Assembly (NCBI RefSeq): GCF_028473745.1
Contig: NZ_CP101137.1
Coordinates: 1,674,001-1,738,000 of the forward strand
DNA from: Streptomyces sp. M92
Lineage (GTDB): Bacteria > Actinomycetota > Actinomycetes > Streptomycetales > Streptomycetaceae
Direction: 5' to 3'
Length of the DNA: 64,000 nucleotides
The position numbers and the translations under genes are program-made. Of this stretch, positions 8,931 to 19,760 are shown piece after piece (position 1 is the stretch's first letter; every line of letters starts with the position of its first letter). The notes beneath the pieces were generated by a model. It saw only the letters and a list, made by a program, of their open reading frames with translations. It was not told the origin of the DNA and made no database searches.

Positions 8931-10436
8931 CTAGTACGAGAAGGCCATCGGCTTGTCGGCGTCACGGAGGTCGCCGCCGATCTTCGTGGGCGGGTTGAGG
9001 TCGGCCTCGGTGAGCTCGGGCGGGCCGGCCTTGACGTACTTGGCGAGCAGCTTGACCTCGATGACGGCGAGGACGGCGTACAGCAGGGTGAAGACGGACA
9101 TCGAGATGATGACCTCGGCCGTGGAGACACCGGGGGAGACCGCGTCGCGGGTCTGCATCACGCCGTAGACGACCCAGGGCTGACGGCCCATCTCGGTGAA
9201 GATCCAGCCCCAAGAGTTGGCGATCAGCGGGAACGCCATCGTCCAGAGCGCCAGGAGCCAGTACAGGCGGGTGAGCTTCGTGCCGAGCGGCTTGCGCAGG
9301 AGGACCAGGTGCGGCACCTCGTCCTCCCCGGTCCGCAGGGCGGGCGGCAGCAGGAACTTCTTCCGTGTCAGCCACAGGCCCAGCAGGCCGAGGGAGAAGG
9401 AGGCCATTCCGAAGCCGATCATCCAGCGGAAGCCCCAGTAGGCGACGGGGACGATGGGCTTGTAGTCGCCGGGACCGAACTTCTCCTGGAGGGCCTCATT
9501 GGTGTCGTTGATGCCGGGCACGTACGAGTCGAAATCGCTGTGGGCGAGGAAGGACAGCAGTCCGGGGATCTCCAGGGCGACCTTGTTGTGCCCCTCGTCG
9601 ACGTCCCCGTAGGCGAAGACGGAGAAGGGAGCCGGTTCCTCGCCGTCCCACAGCGCCTCGGCGGCGGCCATCTTCATCGGCTGCTGCTCGTACATGACCT
9701 TGCCGAGGGTGTCGCCGCTGATCGCGGTGAGGATGCCGCCGACCGCCAGGGTGACGAGGCCGAGCCGGAGCGAGGTCCGCATCACCGTTATGTGCTTCTT
9801 GCGCATCAGGTGGAAGGCGGCGATGCCCACCATGAAGGCGCCGCCCGTCAGGAAGGCCGCCGAGAAGCTGTGGAAGACCTGGTTGAGGGTGGTGTTCTGG
9901 GTCAGAACGGCCCAGAAGTCGGTGAGTTCGGCCCGGCCCTTCTCCTCGTTGATCCGGTAGCCGACCGGGTGCTGCATCCAGGAGTTGGCCGCCAGGATGA
10001 AGTACGCCGACAGCAGGGTGCCGATCGAGACCATCCAGATGCAGGCCAGGTGGATCTTCTTGGGCAGCTTGTCCCAGCCGAAGATCCACAGACCGATGAA
10101 GGTCGACTCGAAGAAGAAGGCGATCAGTGCCTCGAAGGCGAGCGGGGCACCGAAGACATCACCGACGAAGCGGGAGTAGTCAGACCAGTTCATGCCGAAC
10201 TGGAACTCCTGCACAATGCCGGTGACGACGCCCATGGCGATGTTGATCAGGAAGAGCTTGCCCCAGAACTTGGTCGCTCTGAGGTACTTCTCCTTCTCGG
10301 TACGTACCCAGGCGGTCTGCAGACCGGCCGTGAGGGCGGCCAGCGAGATCGTCAGGGGGACGAACAGGAAGTGGTAGACGGTCGTGATGCCGAACTGCCA
10401 GCGCGCCAGCGTCTCCGGCGCCAGAGCCATGTCCAC
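8931..10436 (-). CDS. cydA: Cytochrome bd oxidase subunit I
   Basis: 501 residues with the CydA hallmarks: an N-terminal LARWQFGITTVYHFLFVP with the haem-ligand His (about 22), a quinol-binding loop, and GWIFTEMGRQPW near residue 410. It binds haems b558, b595 and d and oxidises menaquinol. The GTG at 10436 has AAGGAG about 9-11 nt upstream; an ATG two codons in (10430) is the alternative. The short Q-loop length suggests the actinobacterial/Bacillus type. A Rex-like operator lies about 90 bp upstream, fitting NADH/NAD+ control known for the S. coelicolor cyd operon. Confidence 0.96.
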   Translation of the reverse strand: MDMALAPETLARWQFGITTVYHFLFVPLTISLAALTAGLQTAWVRTEKEKYLRATKFWGKLFLINIAMGVVTGIVQEFQFGMNWSDYSRFVGDVFGAPLAFEALIAFFFESTFIGLWIFGWDKLPKKIHLACIWMVSIGTLLSAYFILAANSWMQHPVGYRINEEKGRAELTDFWAVLTQNTTLNQVFHSFSAAFLTGGAFMVGIAAFHLMRKKHITVMRTSLRLGLVTLAVGGILTAISGDTLGKVMYEQQPMKMAAAEALWDGEEPAPFSVFAYGDVDEGHNKVALEIPGLLSFLAHSDFDSYVPGINDTNEALQEKFGPGDYKPIVPVAYWGFRWMIGFGMASFSLGLLGLWLTRKKFLLPPALRTGEDEVPHLVLLRKPLGTKLTRLYWLLALWTMAFPLIANSWGWIFTEMGRQPWVVYGVMQTRDAVSPGVSTAEVIISMSVFTLLYAVLAVIEVKLLAKYVKAGPPELTEADLNPPTKIGGDLRDADKPMAFSY

Positions 10437-10526
10437 GTCGTCACTCTCCTTGCCTCGCCACTCGCCGTGATCGGCGGCAGTTTGTGCGTGTATGTCACAC
10501 CCAACTCGGGCGCAACCGAGACACGC

Positions 10527-10544
10527 TTGTGAACGCGTTCACAT
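10527..10544. promoter_or_regulatory. Rex-type redox operator upstream of cydA
   Basis: TTGTGAACGCGTTCACAT contains a perfect 16-bp palindrome (10528-10543) and fits TTGTGAA-N4-TTCACA, the operator of the NADH-sensing repressor Rex described in S. coelicolor, where cydABCD is a known target. It lies 91-108 bp before the cydA start, a plausible promoter position. The rex gene itself is not in the window. Confidence 0.8.
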
Positions 10545-10620
10545 TCACAAGCAATTATGACGTACAGCTTTTCGACACCGGAAGGGGGGTCCCTTGTGAC
10601 GTCAACCCCTTGGCGGGAAC

Positions 10621-10637
10621 TTCAACATCTTGTTGAA
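10621..10637. promoter_or_regulatory. Operator-like palindrome directly before the 10646 gene
   Basis: TTCAACA-TCT-TGTTGAA is a perfect 7+7 bp inverted repeat ending 8 nt before the ATG of the next gene. Its AT-rich arms stand out in this GC-rich DNA and look like a MarR/TetR-type binding site. No regulator gene adjoins it, so the cognate protein is unknown. Confidence 0.45.
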
Positions 10638-10645
10638 TTCGCCGC

Positions 10646-11020
10646 ATGAAGATACGGATCTCGTGGCCTGCGGGTCACCTCACCGCGACCCTCACCGACA
10701 CTCCGAGCACGCAGGCCCTCCTCAAGGCCCTGCCGCTCACCTCCTCCGCCCACACCTGGGGCGAGGAGGTGTACTTCGACACAGGTGTGTCGGTTTCACG
10801 TGAAACGGACGCCCGCCAGGTCGTCGAGCCCGGCACGGTCGCCTTCTGGATCGACGGCGACGCCCTGGCGCTGCCGTACGGGCCGACGCCGATCTCGCGA
10901 GGAGACGAGTGCCGCCTCGCGAGTCCCTGCAATGTCCTGGGCCGCCTCGACGGCGACCCGCGCCTGCTGGCGACGGTGCGGGACGGCGACCCGGTGCGCG
11001 TCGAACGCGTCGACTCCTAG
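10646..11020 (+). CDS. Cyclophilin-like-fold small protein (DUF369/TM1367-like), with in-frame parS
   Basis: 124 residues. The pattern I-R-I-S-W at the start, TWGEEVYFDTGV in the middle, GTVAFWIDGDALALPYGPTPIS and SPCNVLGRL later matches the small cyclophilin-like beta-barrel family seen in TM1367-type proteins, whose biochemical role is unknown. A perfect parS (10793-10806) is translated as V-S-R-E-T in a loop between strands. It is transcribed divergently from cydA. ATG 10646 follows a palindrome by 8 nt and has no strong Shine-Dalgarno, so a short or absent leader is possible. The fold call is by motif memory only. Confidence 0.72.
   Translation: MKIRISWPAGHLTATLTDTPSTQALLKALPLTSSAHTWGEEVYFDTGVSVSRETDARQVVEPGTVAFWIDGDALALPYGPTPISRGDECRLASPCNVLGRLDGDPRLLATVRDGDPVRVERVDS
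10793..10806. other. parS: parS site, perfect, inside a coding region
   Basis: GTTTCACGTGAAAC, 14/14, inside the cyclophilin-like gene and read as Val-Ser-Arg-Glu-Thr. Confidence 0.95.
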
Positions 11021-11071
11021 CAGCTGACGACGACGCGCTACGACGACCCCGCTGCGGGCGCCACAGCCGCC

Positions 11072-12151
11072 CTACAGCTCCTTGCGGAACTCCTGCGCCA
11101 CCTTCAGGAAGATGTCGTTCGCCTCGCTCTCACCGACCGTGACCCGCACACCCTCGCCCGGGAACGGCCGGATGACCACGCCGGACTGCTCGCACGCGTT
11201 CGCGAACGCGACCGTGCGCTCCCCCAGTCGCAGCCACACGAAGTTGGCCTGGGTGTCCGGAACGGTCCAGCCCTGCGCGCGCAGCGCGTCGACCACGCGC
11301 GTGCGCTCGCACACGAGCGATCCGACCCGCCCGATCAGCTCGTCCTCGGCCCGCAGCGACGCGATCGCCGCCTCCTGGGCGATGTGACTCACTCCGAAAG
11401 GCACCGCCGTCTTCCGCAGCGCGGCCGCCACCGGCTCATGGGCGATCGCGAACCCGACCCGCAGGCCGGCGAGGCCGTACGCCTTGGAGAACGTCCGCAG
11501 CACGCAGACGTTGGGCCGCTCGCGGTACAGCTCGCAGCCGTCCGGCACCTCGGGGTCGCGGATGAACTCGCGGTACGCCTCGTCGAGGACCACCAGCACA
11601 TCACTGGGCACCCGGTCCAGGAATTGTTCCAGCTCGGCCCGCCGCACCACCGTGCCGGTCGGGTTGTTGGGGTTGCAGACGAAGATCAGCCGGGTCCGGT
11701 CGGTGATCGCGGCCGCCATCGCGTCCAGGTCGTGCACGTCGCCCGGGGTGAGCGGCACCTTCACCGAGGTCGCACCGCTGATCTGCGTGATGATCGGGTA
11801 CGCCTCGAACGAGCGCCAGGCGTAGATCACCTCGTCGCCCGGGCCAGAGGTCGCCTGGATCAGCTGCTGGGCCACACCGACCGAACCGGTGCCGGTGGCC
11901 AGATGGGAGAGGGGGACGCCGAAGCGGTCGGAGAGCTCACTCATCAGGGACGTACAGGCCATGTCCGGGTACCGGTTGAACGACGAGGCCGCGGCCGTCA
12001 CCGTCTCCATCACGCCCGGCAGGGGCGGGTACGGGTTCTCATTGGAGGACAGCTTGTAGGCCACCGGGCCATCGGCAGCAGCGGGCTTGCCCGGCTTGTA
12101 GGTGGGAATCCCCTCCAGCTCGGCGCGCAGCTTGGGGCTCGTCTCGCTCAC
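11072..12151 (-). CDS. hisC2: HisC-type aminotransferase (histidinol-phosphate / aromatic aminotransferase)
   Basis: 359 residues, fold-type I PLP enzyme. [13 protein letters not shown] is the N-terminal substrate-binding motif, and [13 protein letters not shown] contains the Schiff-base Lys. VCNPNNPTG is the conserved PLP-face loop. Family members act on histidinol phosphate or on phenylalanine/tyrosine. Standing alone, outside a his operon, it matches the second HisC of Streptomyces and may be an aromatic aminotransferase (Pat). GTG at 12151 is chosen because AGGAGG lies 6 nt before it; the longer frame from 12181 would place that site inside the gene. Specificity cannot be assigned from sequence. 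Confidence 0.88.
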   Translation of the reverse strand: MSETSPKLRAELEGIPTYKPGKPAAADGPVAYKLSSNENPYPPLPGVMETVTAAASSFNRYPDMACTSLMSELSDRFGVPLSHLATGTGSVGVAQQLIQATSGPGDEVIYAWRSFEAYPIITQISGATSVKVPLTPGDVHDLDAMAAAITDRTRLIFVCNPNNPTGTVVRRAELEQFLDRVPSDVLVVLDEAYREFIRDPEVPDGCELYRERPNVCVLRTFSKAYGLAGLRVGFAIAHEPVAAALRKTAVPFGVSHIAQEAAIASLRAEDELIGRVGSLVCERTRVVDALRAQGWTVPDTQANFVWLRLGERTVAFANACEQSGVVIRPFPGEGVRVTVGESEANDIFLKVAQEFRKEL

Positions 12152-12550
12152 CACAGTCCTCCTCATGACCACCACCGGCATCGAATACTTCTCACCATAA
12201 GAGGATTCGGCGTCGCTGCGTATAGGTGAGGCCGGACCTCATCCGTCACCAGCAACATGGGCATCAGGACACTAAGGCGCACGATTCGGGGGGCGCGCCA
12301 CACATATATCTACGCGCCGGTGGCTCGCGCCGTGGCGCGCATCCCTCGTGCAGGTGAGTTGAGACCTCTTCGCAACATCGGACGCGCACCAGGTCCTCAG
12401 CCGTCGGCAGGTCAGGTACTGGGGCAGACGACTGCATCAGGCTTGGTTTCCATGGCAGTTGACCATCAATGATCTTGCAGAAACGTGACTGTCAACGCGT
12501 GCATATGCGTCCGCCCTACCCCACCCCATGAGCCCTACTATCGGCTCGCC
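12152..12550. other. Intergenic region, hisC2 / LacI-family gene (399 bp)
   Basis: Divergent promoter region without a convincing gene. A short open frame at 12257-12472 lacks a ribosome binding site and family resemblance. For the LacI gene, TACTAT at 12536-12541 is a -10-like hexamer that puts transcription start at about 12548-12551, i.e. at the ATG. No tRNA, CRISPR or long repeat is seen. Confidence 0.6.
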
Positions 12551-13663
12551 ATGACAGCAGCAGGGAAGCACCAGGTGAGCCGCGCGGAAACCTCACGCCG
12601 AGGCAGCCGGCCGGGCCGGGCAGGCATCAGGGACGTGGCCGCCGCCGCCGGAGTGTCCATCACAACCGTCTCCGACGCCCTCAACGGCAAGGGCCGACTC
12701 CCGGATGCCACCCGGCGCCATGTGCGCGAGGTCGCGGACCGACTGGGCTACCGGCCCTCGGCCGCCGCCCGCACGCTGCGCACCGGCAAGTCCGGACTCA
12801 TCGGCCTGACCGTGACGACGTACGGGGATGAACCTTTCACCTTCACCGAGTTCGCGTACTTCGCCGAGATGGCACGCGCCGCCACGTCCGCCGCGCTCGC
12901 CCGGGGCTACGCACTCGTCATCCTCCCGGCGACCTCCCGTCACGACGTGTGGTCCAACGTCGCACTCGACGGCACGGTCGTCATCGATCCCTCCGACCAC
13001 GACCCGGTCGTCAGCGAGCTCGTGCGCCAGGGTTTACCGGTCGTCTCCGACGGCCGTCCGGCCGGCACGCTCCCCGTCACCGCCTGGGTCGACAACGACC
13101 ACGAGGCCGCCGTACTCGGCATCCTCGACCACCTCGCCGACGCCGGCGCCCGCCGGATCGGCCTGCTCACCGGCACCACGACCGACACCTACACACATCT
13201 GTCGACCACCGCCTACCTGCGCTGGTGCGAGCGTGTCGGCCAGGACCCCGTCTACGAGTCCTACCCGGCACACGATCCGTGCGCCGGGGCCGTCGCCGCC
13301 GACCGGCTGCTGGCCCGCCCCGACCGGCCCGACGCCGTCTACGGCCTGTTCGACCCGAACGGCACCGACCTGCTCGCCGCCGCGCGCCGCTACGGACTGC
13401 GCGTCCCGGAGGACCTGCTGCTGGTCTGCTGCAGCGAGTCCACCGTGTACGCCAGCACCGAGCCGCCCATCACGACGCTGTCCCTGAAGCCCCGCCGTAT
13501 CGGTACGGCGGTGATCCAGGTCCTGATCGACGCCATCGAAGGGCTCGCCCAGGACCAGCCGGTCGAGCAGGTTATACCGACCGAGCTGATCGTGCGTACG
13601 TCTTCGCAACGCCGCCCGCCCCGGACAACGGTCAGCCCGCCGCGGTCGCCCGAGCGCGAGTAG
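12551..13663 (+). CDS. LacI-family transcriptional regulator carrying a TTA codon
   Basis: 370 residues. An N-terminal LacI helix-turn-helix (GIRDVAAAAGVSITTVSDAL, about 24-43) is followed by a hinge helix region and a periplasmic-binding-like effector domain. The ligand is probably a sugar or nucleoside, unidentified. The codon at 13034-13036 is TTA (Leu in RQGLPV), so translation should depend on the bldA tRNA and be delayed to development. ATG 12551 lacks a Shine-Dalgarno but sits 9 nt after TACTAT, consistent with a leaderless message. A GTG at about 12575 is another possible start. No transport operon adjoins it. Confidence 0.88.
   Translation: MTAAGKHQVSRAETSRRGSRPGRAGIRDVAAAAGVSITTVSDALNGKGRLPDATRRHVREVADRLGYRPSAAARTLRTGKSGLIGLTVTTYGDEPFTFTEFAYFAEMARAATSAALARGYALVILPATSRHDVWSNVALDGTVVIDPSDHDPVVSELVRQGLPVVSDGRPAGTLPVTAWVDNDHEAAVLGILDHLADAGARRIGLLTGTTTDTYTHLSTTAYLRWCERVGQDPVYESYPAHDPCAGAVAADRLLARPDRPDAVYGLFDPNGTDLLAAARRYGLRVPEDLLLVCCSESTVYASTEPPITTLSLKPRRIGTAVIQVLIDAIEGLAQDQPVEQVIPTELIVRTSSQRRPPRTTVSPPRSPERE
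13034..13036 (+). promoter_or_regulatory. TTA leucine codon (bldA target)
   Basis: The only in-frame TTA codon I found among the genes of the window by eye. In Streptomyces the TTA-reading tRNA (bldA) accumulates late, so such genes are developmentally gated. Confidence 0.85.
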
Positions 13664-13890
13664 GGCCGCCGCCCGGCGCGTCCGGAGCACGGTCGCGCCC
13701 CCGTCGCGGACGGGCGAAGCCGGGCCCAATCGGGGCGAAAGCCGCGGTGAACCGGAGTCCTGTTCTGATTCACCACCCCTGGGTCATCACACAGCGCGAT
13801 CCGCATTCCTATGATGGGCCCACACACCGCGGGCCGCTGCGACCAGGCAGTCCGAAGCGGTGCAGATGCGGCGCGATGGTGGAGGGGTCG

Positions 13891-14982
13891 ATGACTCAGG
13901 GGGCCGGTCAGGGACCCGAGGTGCAGCGGACGGCGACGGTGCGCGACTTCCGGGTGCCCGCGTACGTCCACGAGGCCGCTCCGTACGCCGCCCCCGGACC
14001 TCAGGCGAGCGAGGCCGCTCCGCCGTCCGAGGAGGGGCACGAGGAGGGCCTCCCGGATGGGTACACGCCCACCCAGCGGGACCTGCCCGTCATCCGTCGG
14101 GGTGACACGGTCCAGGTGGCCGTCGACCCGGAGCCGGCCCAGGTGGCACAGCCCGCCACGGGACAGGGCCCGCTGTTCGTCGTCGGCGACGTGCACGGCT
14201 ACCTCGACGAGCTGGTGGCGGCCCTGCGGGAGAAGGGCCTCATCGACGAGGGCGGCCAGTGGTGCGCCGGCACCACGCGGCTGTGGTTCCTCGGCGACTT
14301 CACGGACCGCGGCCCCGACGGCATCGGCGTCATCGACCTCGTGATGCGGCTGTCCGCCGAGGCCGCCGCGGCCGGTGGCTACTGCAAAGCCCTGATGGGC
14401 AACCACGAGCTGCTGCTGCTGGGCGCCAAGCGGTTCGGCGACACGCCCGTCAACTCCGGCGCGGGCACCGCCACCTTCCAGGCGGCCTGGCTGCTGAACG
14501 GCGGCCAGAAGACCGACATGGACCGCCTGCAGGACCACCACCTGCAGTGGATGGCCCGACTCGACGCCATGGAAGAGGTCGACGGTCATCTCCTGGTCCA
14601 CTCGGACGCCACCACCTACCTCGACTACGGCCGTTCCATCGAGGAGGTCAACGACACCGTCCGCGAGGCTCTCACGCGCAACGACGCGGAAGAGGTGTGG
14701 GACCTGTTCCGCAAGCTCACCAAGCGCTTCTCGTTCCGCGACGAGGGCGGCGCCGACGCCGTGCGTTCCCTGCTGGACACGTACGGCGGCACCCGGATCG
14801 TTCACGGCCACAGCCCCATCCCCTATCTGCTGGGCGAGGTCGGTTCCGAGGACGGCGAGGACGACACCCGTACCGCGGTCGAAGGACCTCATGTCTACGC
14901 GGACGGGCTGGCCATCGCGATGGACGGCGGCGTCACCATGGCCGGGAAGCTGCTGGTCCAGCAACTGCCGCTGGAATCCTGA
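13891..14982 (+). CDS. Metallophosphoesterase (PPP-type serine/threonine phosphatase fold)
   Basis: 363 residues. A disordered Pro/Glu-rich N-terminus (about 1-85) precedes a calcineurin-like domain with the canonical motifs: GDVHG (about 95-99), GDFTDRG (about 130), GNHE (about 170) and GHSP (about 310), followed by a late DGG. These bind the two-metal centre. Substrate may be phosphoproteins or Ap4A-type nucleotides. ATG 13891 is preferred for GGAGGGG 3-5 nt before it; an ATG at 13876 is possible. TATGAT at 13810-13815 is a fair -10 candidate in the leader. It is transcribed with the following membrane protein, 188 nt apart. Confidence 0.87.
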   Translation: MTQGAGQGPEVQRTATVRDFRVPAYVHEAAPYAAPGPQASEAAPPSEEGHEEGLPDGYTPTQRDLPVIRRGDTVQVAVDPEPAQVAQPATGQGPLFVVGDVHGYLDELVAALREKGLIDEGGQWCAGTTRLWFLGDFTDRGPDGIGVIDLVMRLSAEAAAAGGYCKALMGNHELLLLGAKRFGDTPVNSGAGTATFQAAWLLNGGQKTDMDRLQDHHLQWMARLDAMEEVDGHLLVHSDATTYLDYGRSIEEVNDTVREALTRNDAEEVWDLFRKLTKRFSFRDEGGADAVRSLLDTYGGTRIVHGHSPIPYLLGEVGSEDGEDDTRTAVEGPHVYADGLAIAMDGGVTMAGKLLVQQLPLES

Positions 14983-15170
14983 GCATTCGCCGGACGGGCT
15001 TTTCGGCGGCGGCTTGCTCACAGGTCGGCACCCAATTTCTGGAAACCCCCTGTCACCCTCCACCGTCACCGCTCTACCATCGGCTTATCCGTAGCAGGCT
15101 CCCCTCCGTTTCTGCCCGACGGCTCGTTGGCATGCGAGCCCCAAGCCCTACGGAGCATCGGGGGATGCAC

Positions 15171-16031
15171 ATGAACAGCGTTCCGCAGCACCTGCCGAAC
15201 GAGGACCGCCAGGAGTACGAGCGGATCCTCGACGAGGCGCTGCGCTCCGCACCACACCGCCCAGAGCTGGCCGCCGTAGGACAGCGGCTCAACTCCGAAC
15301 AACTGCGCACCATGGCACTCAACGCCACCGCCCTGATCACCGCGGCGGCCACCACCGAGTACCAGCACTACGTCAAGGTCCGTGAGGAACTGCGCCACCC
15401 GTCGCCGTCCACCAAGGCACCTGGCGCGCGCGGCTCCGGCTCCGAGGAGCAGGGCACGGGCGGGGCGGGGCTCGCCGCCACCATGGGCGAGGTCGCCGAG
15501 GCGACCGGCGCGGGGGCCGTGGCCGTCGTCGCCGTACTGGCGCCCGTCCTGGCCGGCACCGCCGCGGCGATCTTCCTGCTCGTCGGTTACCTCCTGAAGG
15601 TCCTCGCCCCGGGGCAGGCCTTCGCGCAGACCATGCTCACCACCGGGTGGGTTTTCGGCGCCGTGACCGCGGTCGCGATCCTCGTCGCCGGGGTTGGCCT
15701 GCTGCTCACCGCGCTGCGCAACCGCCCCTTCGCCGAGTCCGGCTTCTACGGCGAACTCGACGAGGAGGTGGCCCGGGCCAGGGACGCCTGGCACGAAGCC
15801 CTGCTGGAGCGGGGCATCCTGCCGTTTCTGCGCGAGGCACTCGCCGATCCGGGCACCGCGGCCCTGCACACAGGGCCGGGGGCGCCGACGAGCCGCATGC
15901 CGCACCTCGGCTACGGCCGTCCGGGCTTCACGAGCCCCGGTGAGGGCACCGCCACCGGCCCGCGCCCGAGCTATTCGAGCCCGGACTACAGCAGCCCGGA
16001 CTTCGGCGGTCCGGAACACCGGCCCGAGTAG
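15171..16031 (+). CDS. Membrane protein with two central TM helices, unknown function
   Basis: 286 residues. A soluble, charged N-terminal part (about 1-105) is followed by two hydrophobic segments (about 118-145 and 160-182), then a soluble amphipathic part. The last 60 residues are low-complexity Ser/Pro/Tyr-rich with repeated YSSPDY-like units. No enzymatic motif is visible. Starts at 15165 and 15171 are both ATG; 15171 has the better spacing to GGGGG at 15160-15164. The gene is known to me only as a conserved Streptomyces membrane protein beside thiC. Confidence 0.75.
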   Translation: MNSVPQHLPNEDRQEYERILDEALRSAPHRPELAAVGQRLNSEQLRTMALNATALITAAATTEYQHYVKVREELRHPSPSTKAPGARGSGSEEQGTGGAGLAATMGEVAEATGAGAVAVVAVLAPVLAGTAAAIFLLVGYLLKVLAPGQAFAQTMLTTGWVFGAVTAVAILVAGVGLLLTALRNRPFAESGFYGELDEEVARARDAWHEALLERGILPFLREALADPGTAALHTGPGAPTSRMPHLGYGRPGFTSPGEGTATGPRPSYSSPDYSSPDFGGPEHRPE

Positions 16032-16045
16032 TCCCCGTCCGGGCG

Positions 16046-16073
16046 CCGTACCCCCCGGCCTTCGGGGGTACGG
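16046..16073. terminator. Bidirectional terminator hairpin
   Basis: CCGTACCCCC pairs with GGGGGTACGG across an 8-nt loop, in the 61-nt gap between convergent genes (membrane protein and thiC). Confidence 0.75.
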
Positions 16074-16092
16074 GGCACCGGGCCGGGTGAGG

Positions 16093-18078
<1,986 letters not shown>

Positions 18079-18157
18079 GTACAAAGGTGCCTCCACGCTA
18101 GCGTCAATTCGGGCGCGGTGAACAGAGGGCCCCCCTCGTTCTTGCGATGATCGGTCG

Positions 18158-19699
18158 GTGACCACACCGCAGCATCCCCCCTTCCCGCCGCACGAACCCC
18201 GCCGCGGACCGGGCACCGAGCACGGCGCCGGCCGCGGAGCCGATCCGGCCTCACCCGGACCTCACGGCGCGGGCGGAGACCGACATGACGAGGGGGGCGG
18301 GCACGGCTCGGGCGGTGGGCAAGGCCCCGGCGGGCCCGGTGCCGGTGGAGGCCATGGCTCGGGCGGCGGGGGCGGCGGGCACGGCCACTCGCACGCGCAC
18401 AGTCATGGTCCGGCGGCGCCCGTCTCCCGGCACCTGCGGAAGGTCATCGCCGCGGTCCTCATCCCGTTCGCCGCGGCCGTGCTGATCGGGCTCGCGGTGC
18501 TGTGGCCGGGCGGCGCCCCGCCGCACGAACGCACCGGGGTCGGCTTCGACCGGCAGACGCAGCAGGCCACCGTGACCAAGGTGGTCGAGCTAAGCTGCCA
18601 GTCCGTGAACGCCTCGGGCGTACCCCCGACCGGCGACACCTCCACCGCCGAGGGTTCCTCCGCGATGCAGCGGGCGAACGGCGACTGCAAACGGGCCACG
18701 ATCCGCGTCGACAGCGGAGACGACAAGGGCCGCACCTTCACCGAGATCGTGCAACCGGACCAGTCACGGCAGTTGCACGAGGGCCAGAAGGTCGTGGTCG
18801 CCTACGAGCCCTCCGCGCCCGAGGACCTTCAGTACTCGGTGACCGACATCAACCGCCGGGTCCCGATGGCGCTGCTCGCCGGCATCTTCGCCCTCGCGGT
18901 CGTGGTCGTCGGACGGCTGCGGGGTCTCATGGCCCTGGTCTCGCTGGCCGTCAGCTTCCTGCTGCTGAACTTCTTCATGCTGCCCGCGATCCTGCAGGGC
19001 TCGAACCCGCTGCTCGTGGCGGTGATCGGCTCCAGCGCCATCATGCTGATCGCGCTGTACCTGTGCCACGGCCTGTCGGCCCGCACGTCCGTGGCGGTAC
19101 TGGGCACGCTCATCTCCCTGGTCCTGATCGGCGTGCTCGGGTCGCTGTTCATCGGCTGGGCCGCGCTCACCGGCAACACGGACGACAACACGGGCCTCAT
19201 CCATGGCCTGTATCCGACGATCGACATGAGCGGTCTGCTGCTCGCCGGAGTCATCATCGGTTCGCTCGGTGTCCTCGACGACGTGACGGTCACCCAGACG
19301 TCGGCGGTCTGGGAACTGCACGAGGCCAACCCAGCGCTGGGCCGCCGCGGACTGTACCGCGCCGGAATCCGTATCGGTCGCGACCACATCGCCTCGGTCG
19401 TCAACACCCTGGTCCTCGCCTACGCGGGCGCCGCCCTTCCGCTGCTGCTGCTCTTCTCCATCGCGCAGAGCGGGGTGGGGACGGTCGCCAACAGCGAGTT
19501 GGTCGCGGAGGAGATCGTGCGCACGCTGATCGGCTCGATCGGCCTGGTGGCGTCCGTTCCGGTCACCACGGCCCTCGCGGCCCTCGTCGTGTCGGCCGAC
19601 CGGCCCGCCGACCGCCCCACGGCCCGGACCGCCGGAGCGGCACCGGGGTCGGGTTCGGCGCCCGTACGTGGCGGGCGGGGCCGGCGCCGCAAGCGCTGA
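18158..19699 (+). CDS. YibE/F-family membrane protein with His/Gly-rich N-terminus
   Basis: 513 residues. The first 85 are low complexity, rich in Gly, His and Pro with a GHGHSHAHSHG run that looks like a metal-binding tail. A first TM helix (about 96-115) precedes an extracytoplasmic domain of about 130 residues. Six or seven TM helices follow (about 228-500) with the conserved GSLGVLDDVTVTQTSAVWEL block typical of YibE/F. The family is of unknown transport function; the His-rich tail hints at metal, which is inference. GTG 18158 is the annotated-type start; the leader shared with thiC is about 80 nt. Confidence 0.88.
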   Translation: MTTPQHPPFPPHEPRRGPGTEHGAGRGADPASPGPHGAGGDRHDEGGGHGSGGGQGPGGPGAGGGHGSGGGGGGHGHSHAHSHGPAAPVSRHLRKVIAAVLIPFAAAVLIGLAVLWPGGAPPHERTGVGFDRQTQQATVTKVVELSCQSVNASGVPPTGDTSTAEGSSAMQRANGDCKRATIRVDSGDDKGRTFTEIVQPDQSRQLHEGQKVVVAYEPSAPEDLQYSVTDINRRVPMALLAGIFALAVVVVGRLRGLMALVSLAVSFLLLNFFMLPAILQGSNPLLVAVIGSSAIMLIALYLCHGLSARTSVAVLGTLISLVLIGVLGSLFIGWAALTGNTDDNTGLIHGLYPTIDMSGLLLAGVIIGSLGVLDDVTVTQTSAVWELHEANPALGRRGLYRAGIRIGRDHIASVVNTLVLAYAGAALPLLLLFSIAQSGVGTVANSELVAEEIVRTLIGSIGLVASVPVTTALAALVVSADRPADRPTARTAGAAPGSGSAPVRGGRGRRRKR

Positions 19700-19760
19700 G
19701 CCATGGCGAGGCCGCCGGTGAAGCGTTACGGCACGTGGAAGGGGCTCCTGCTGTAACGGT

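Noticed and set aside
12257..12472. 71-residue open frame upstream of the LacI gene
   Set aside because: No ribosome binding site, no recognisable motif, Arg/Pro-rich composition of a chance frame.
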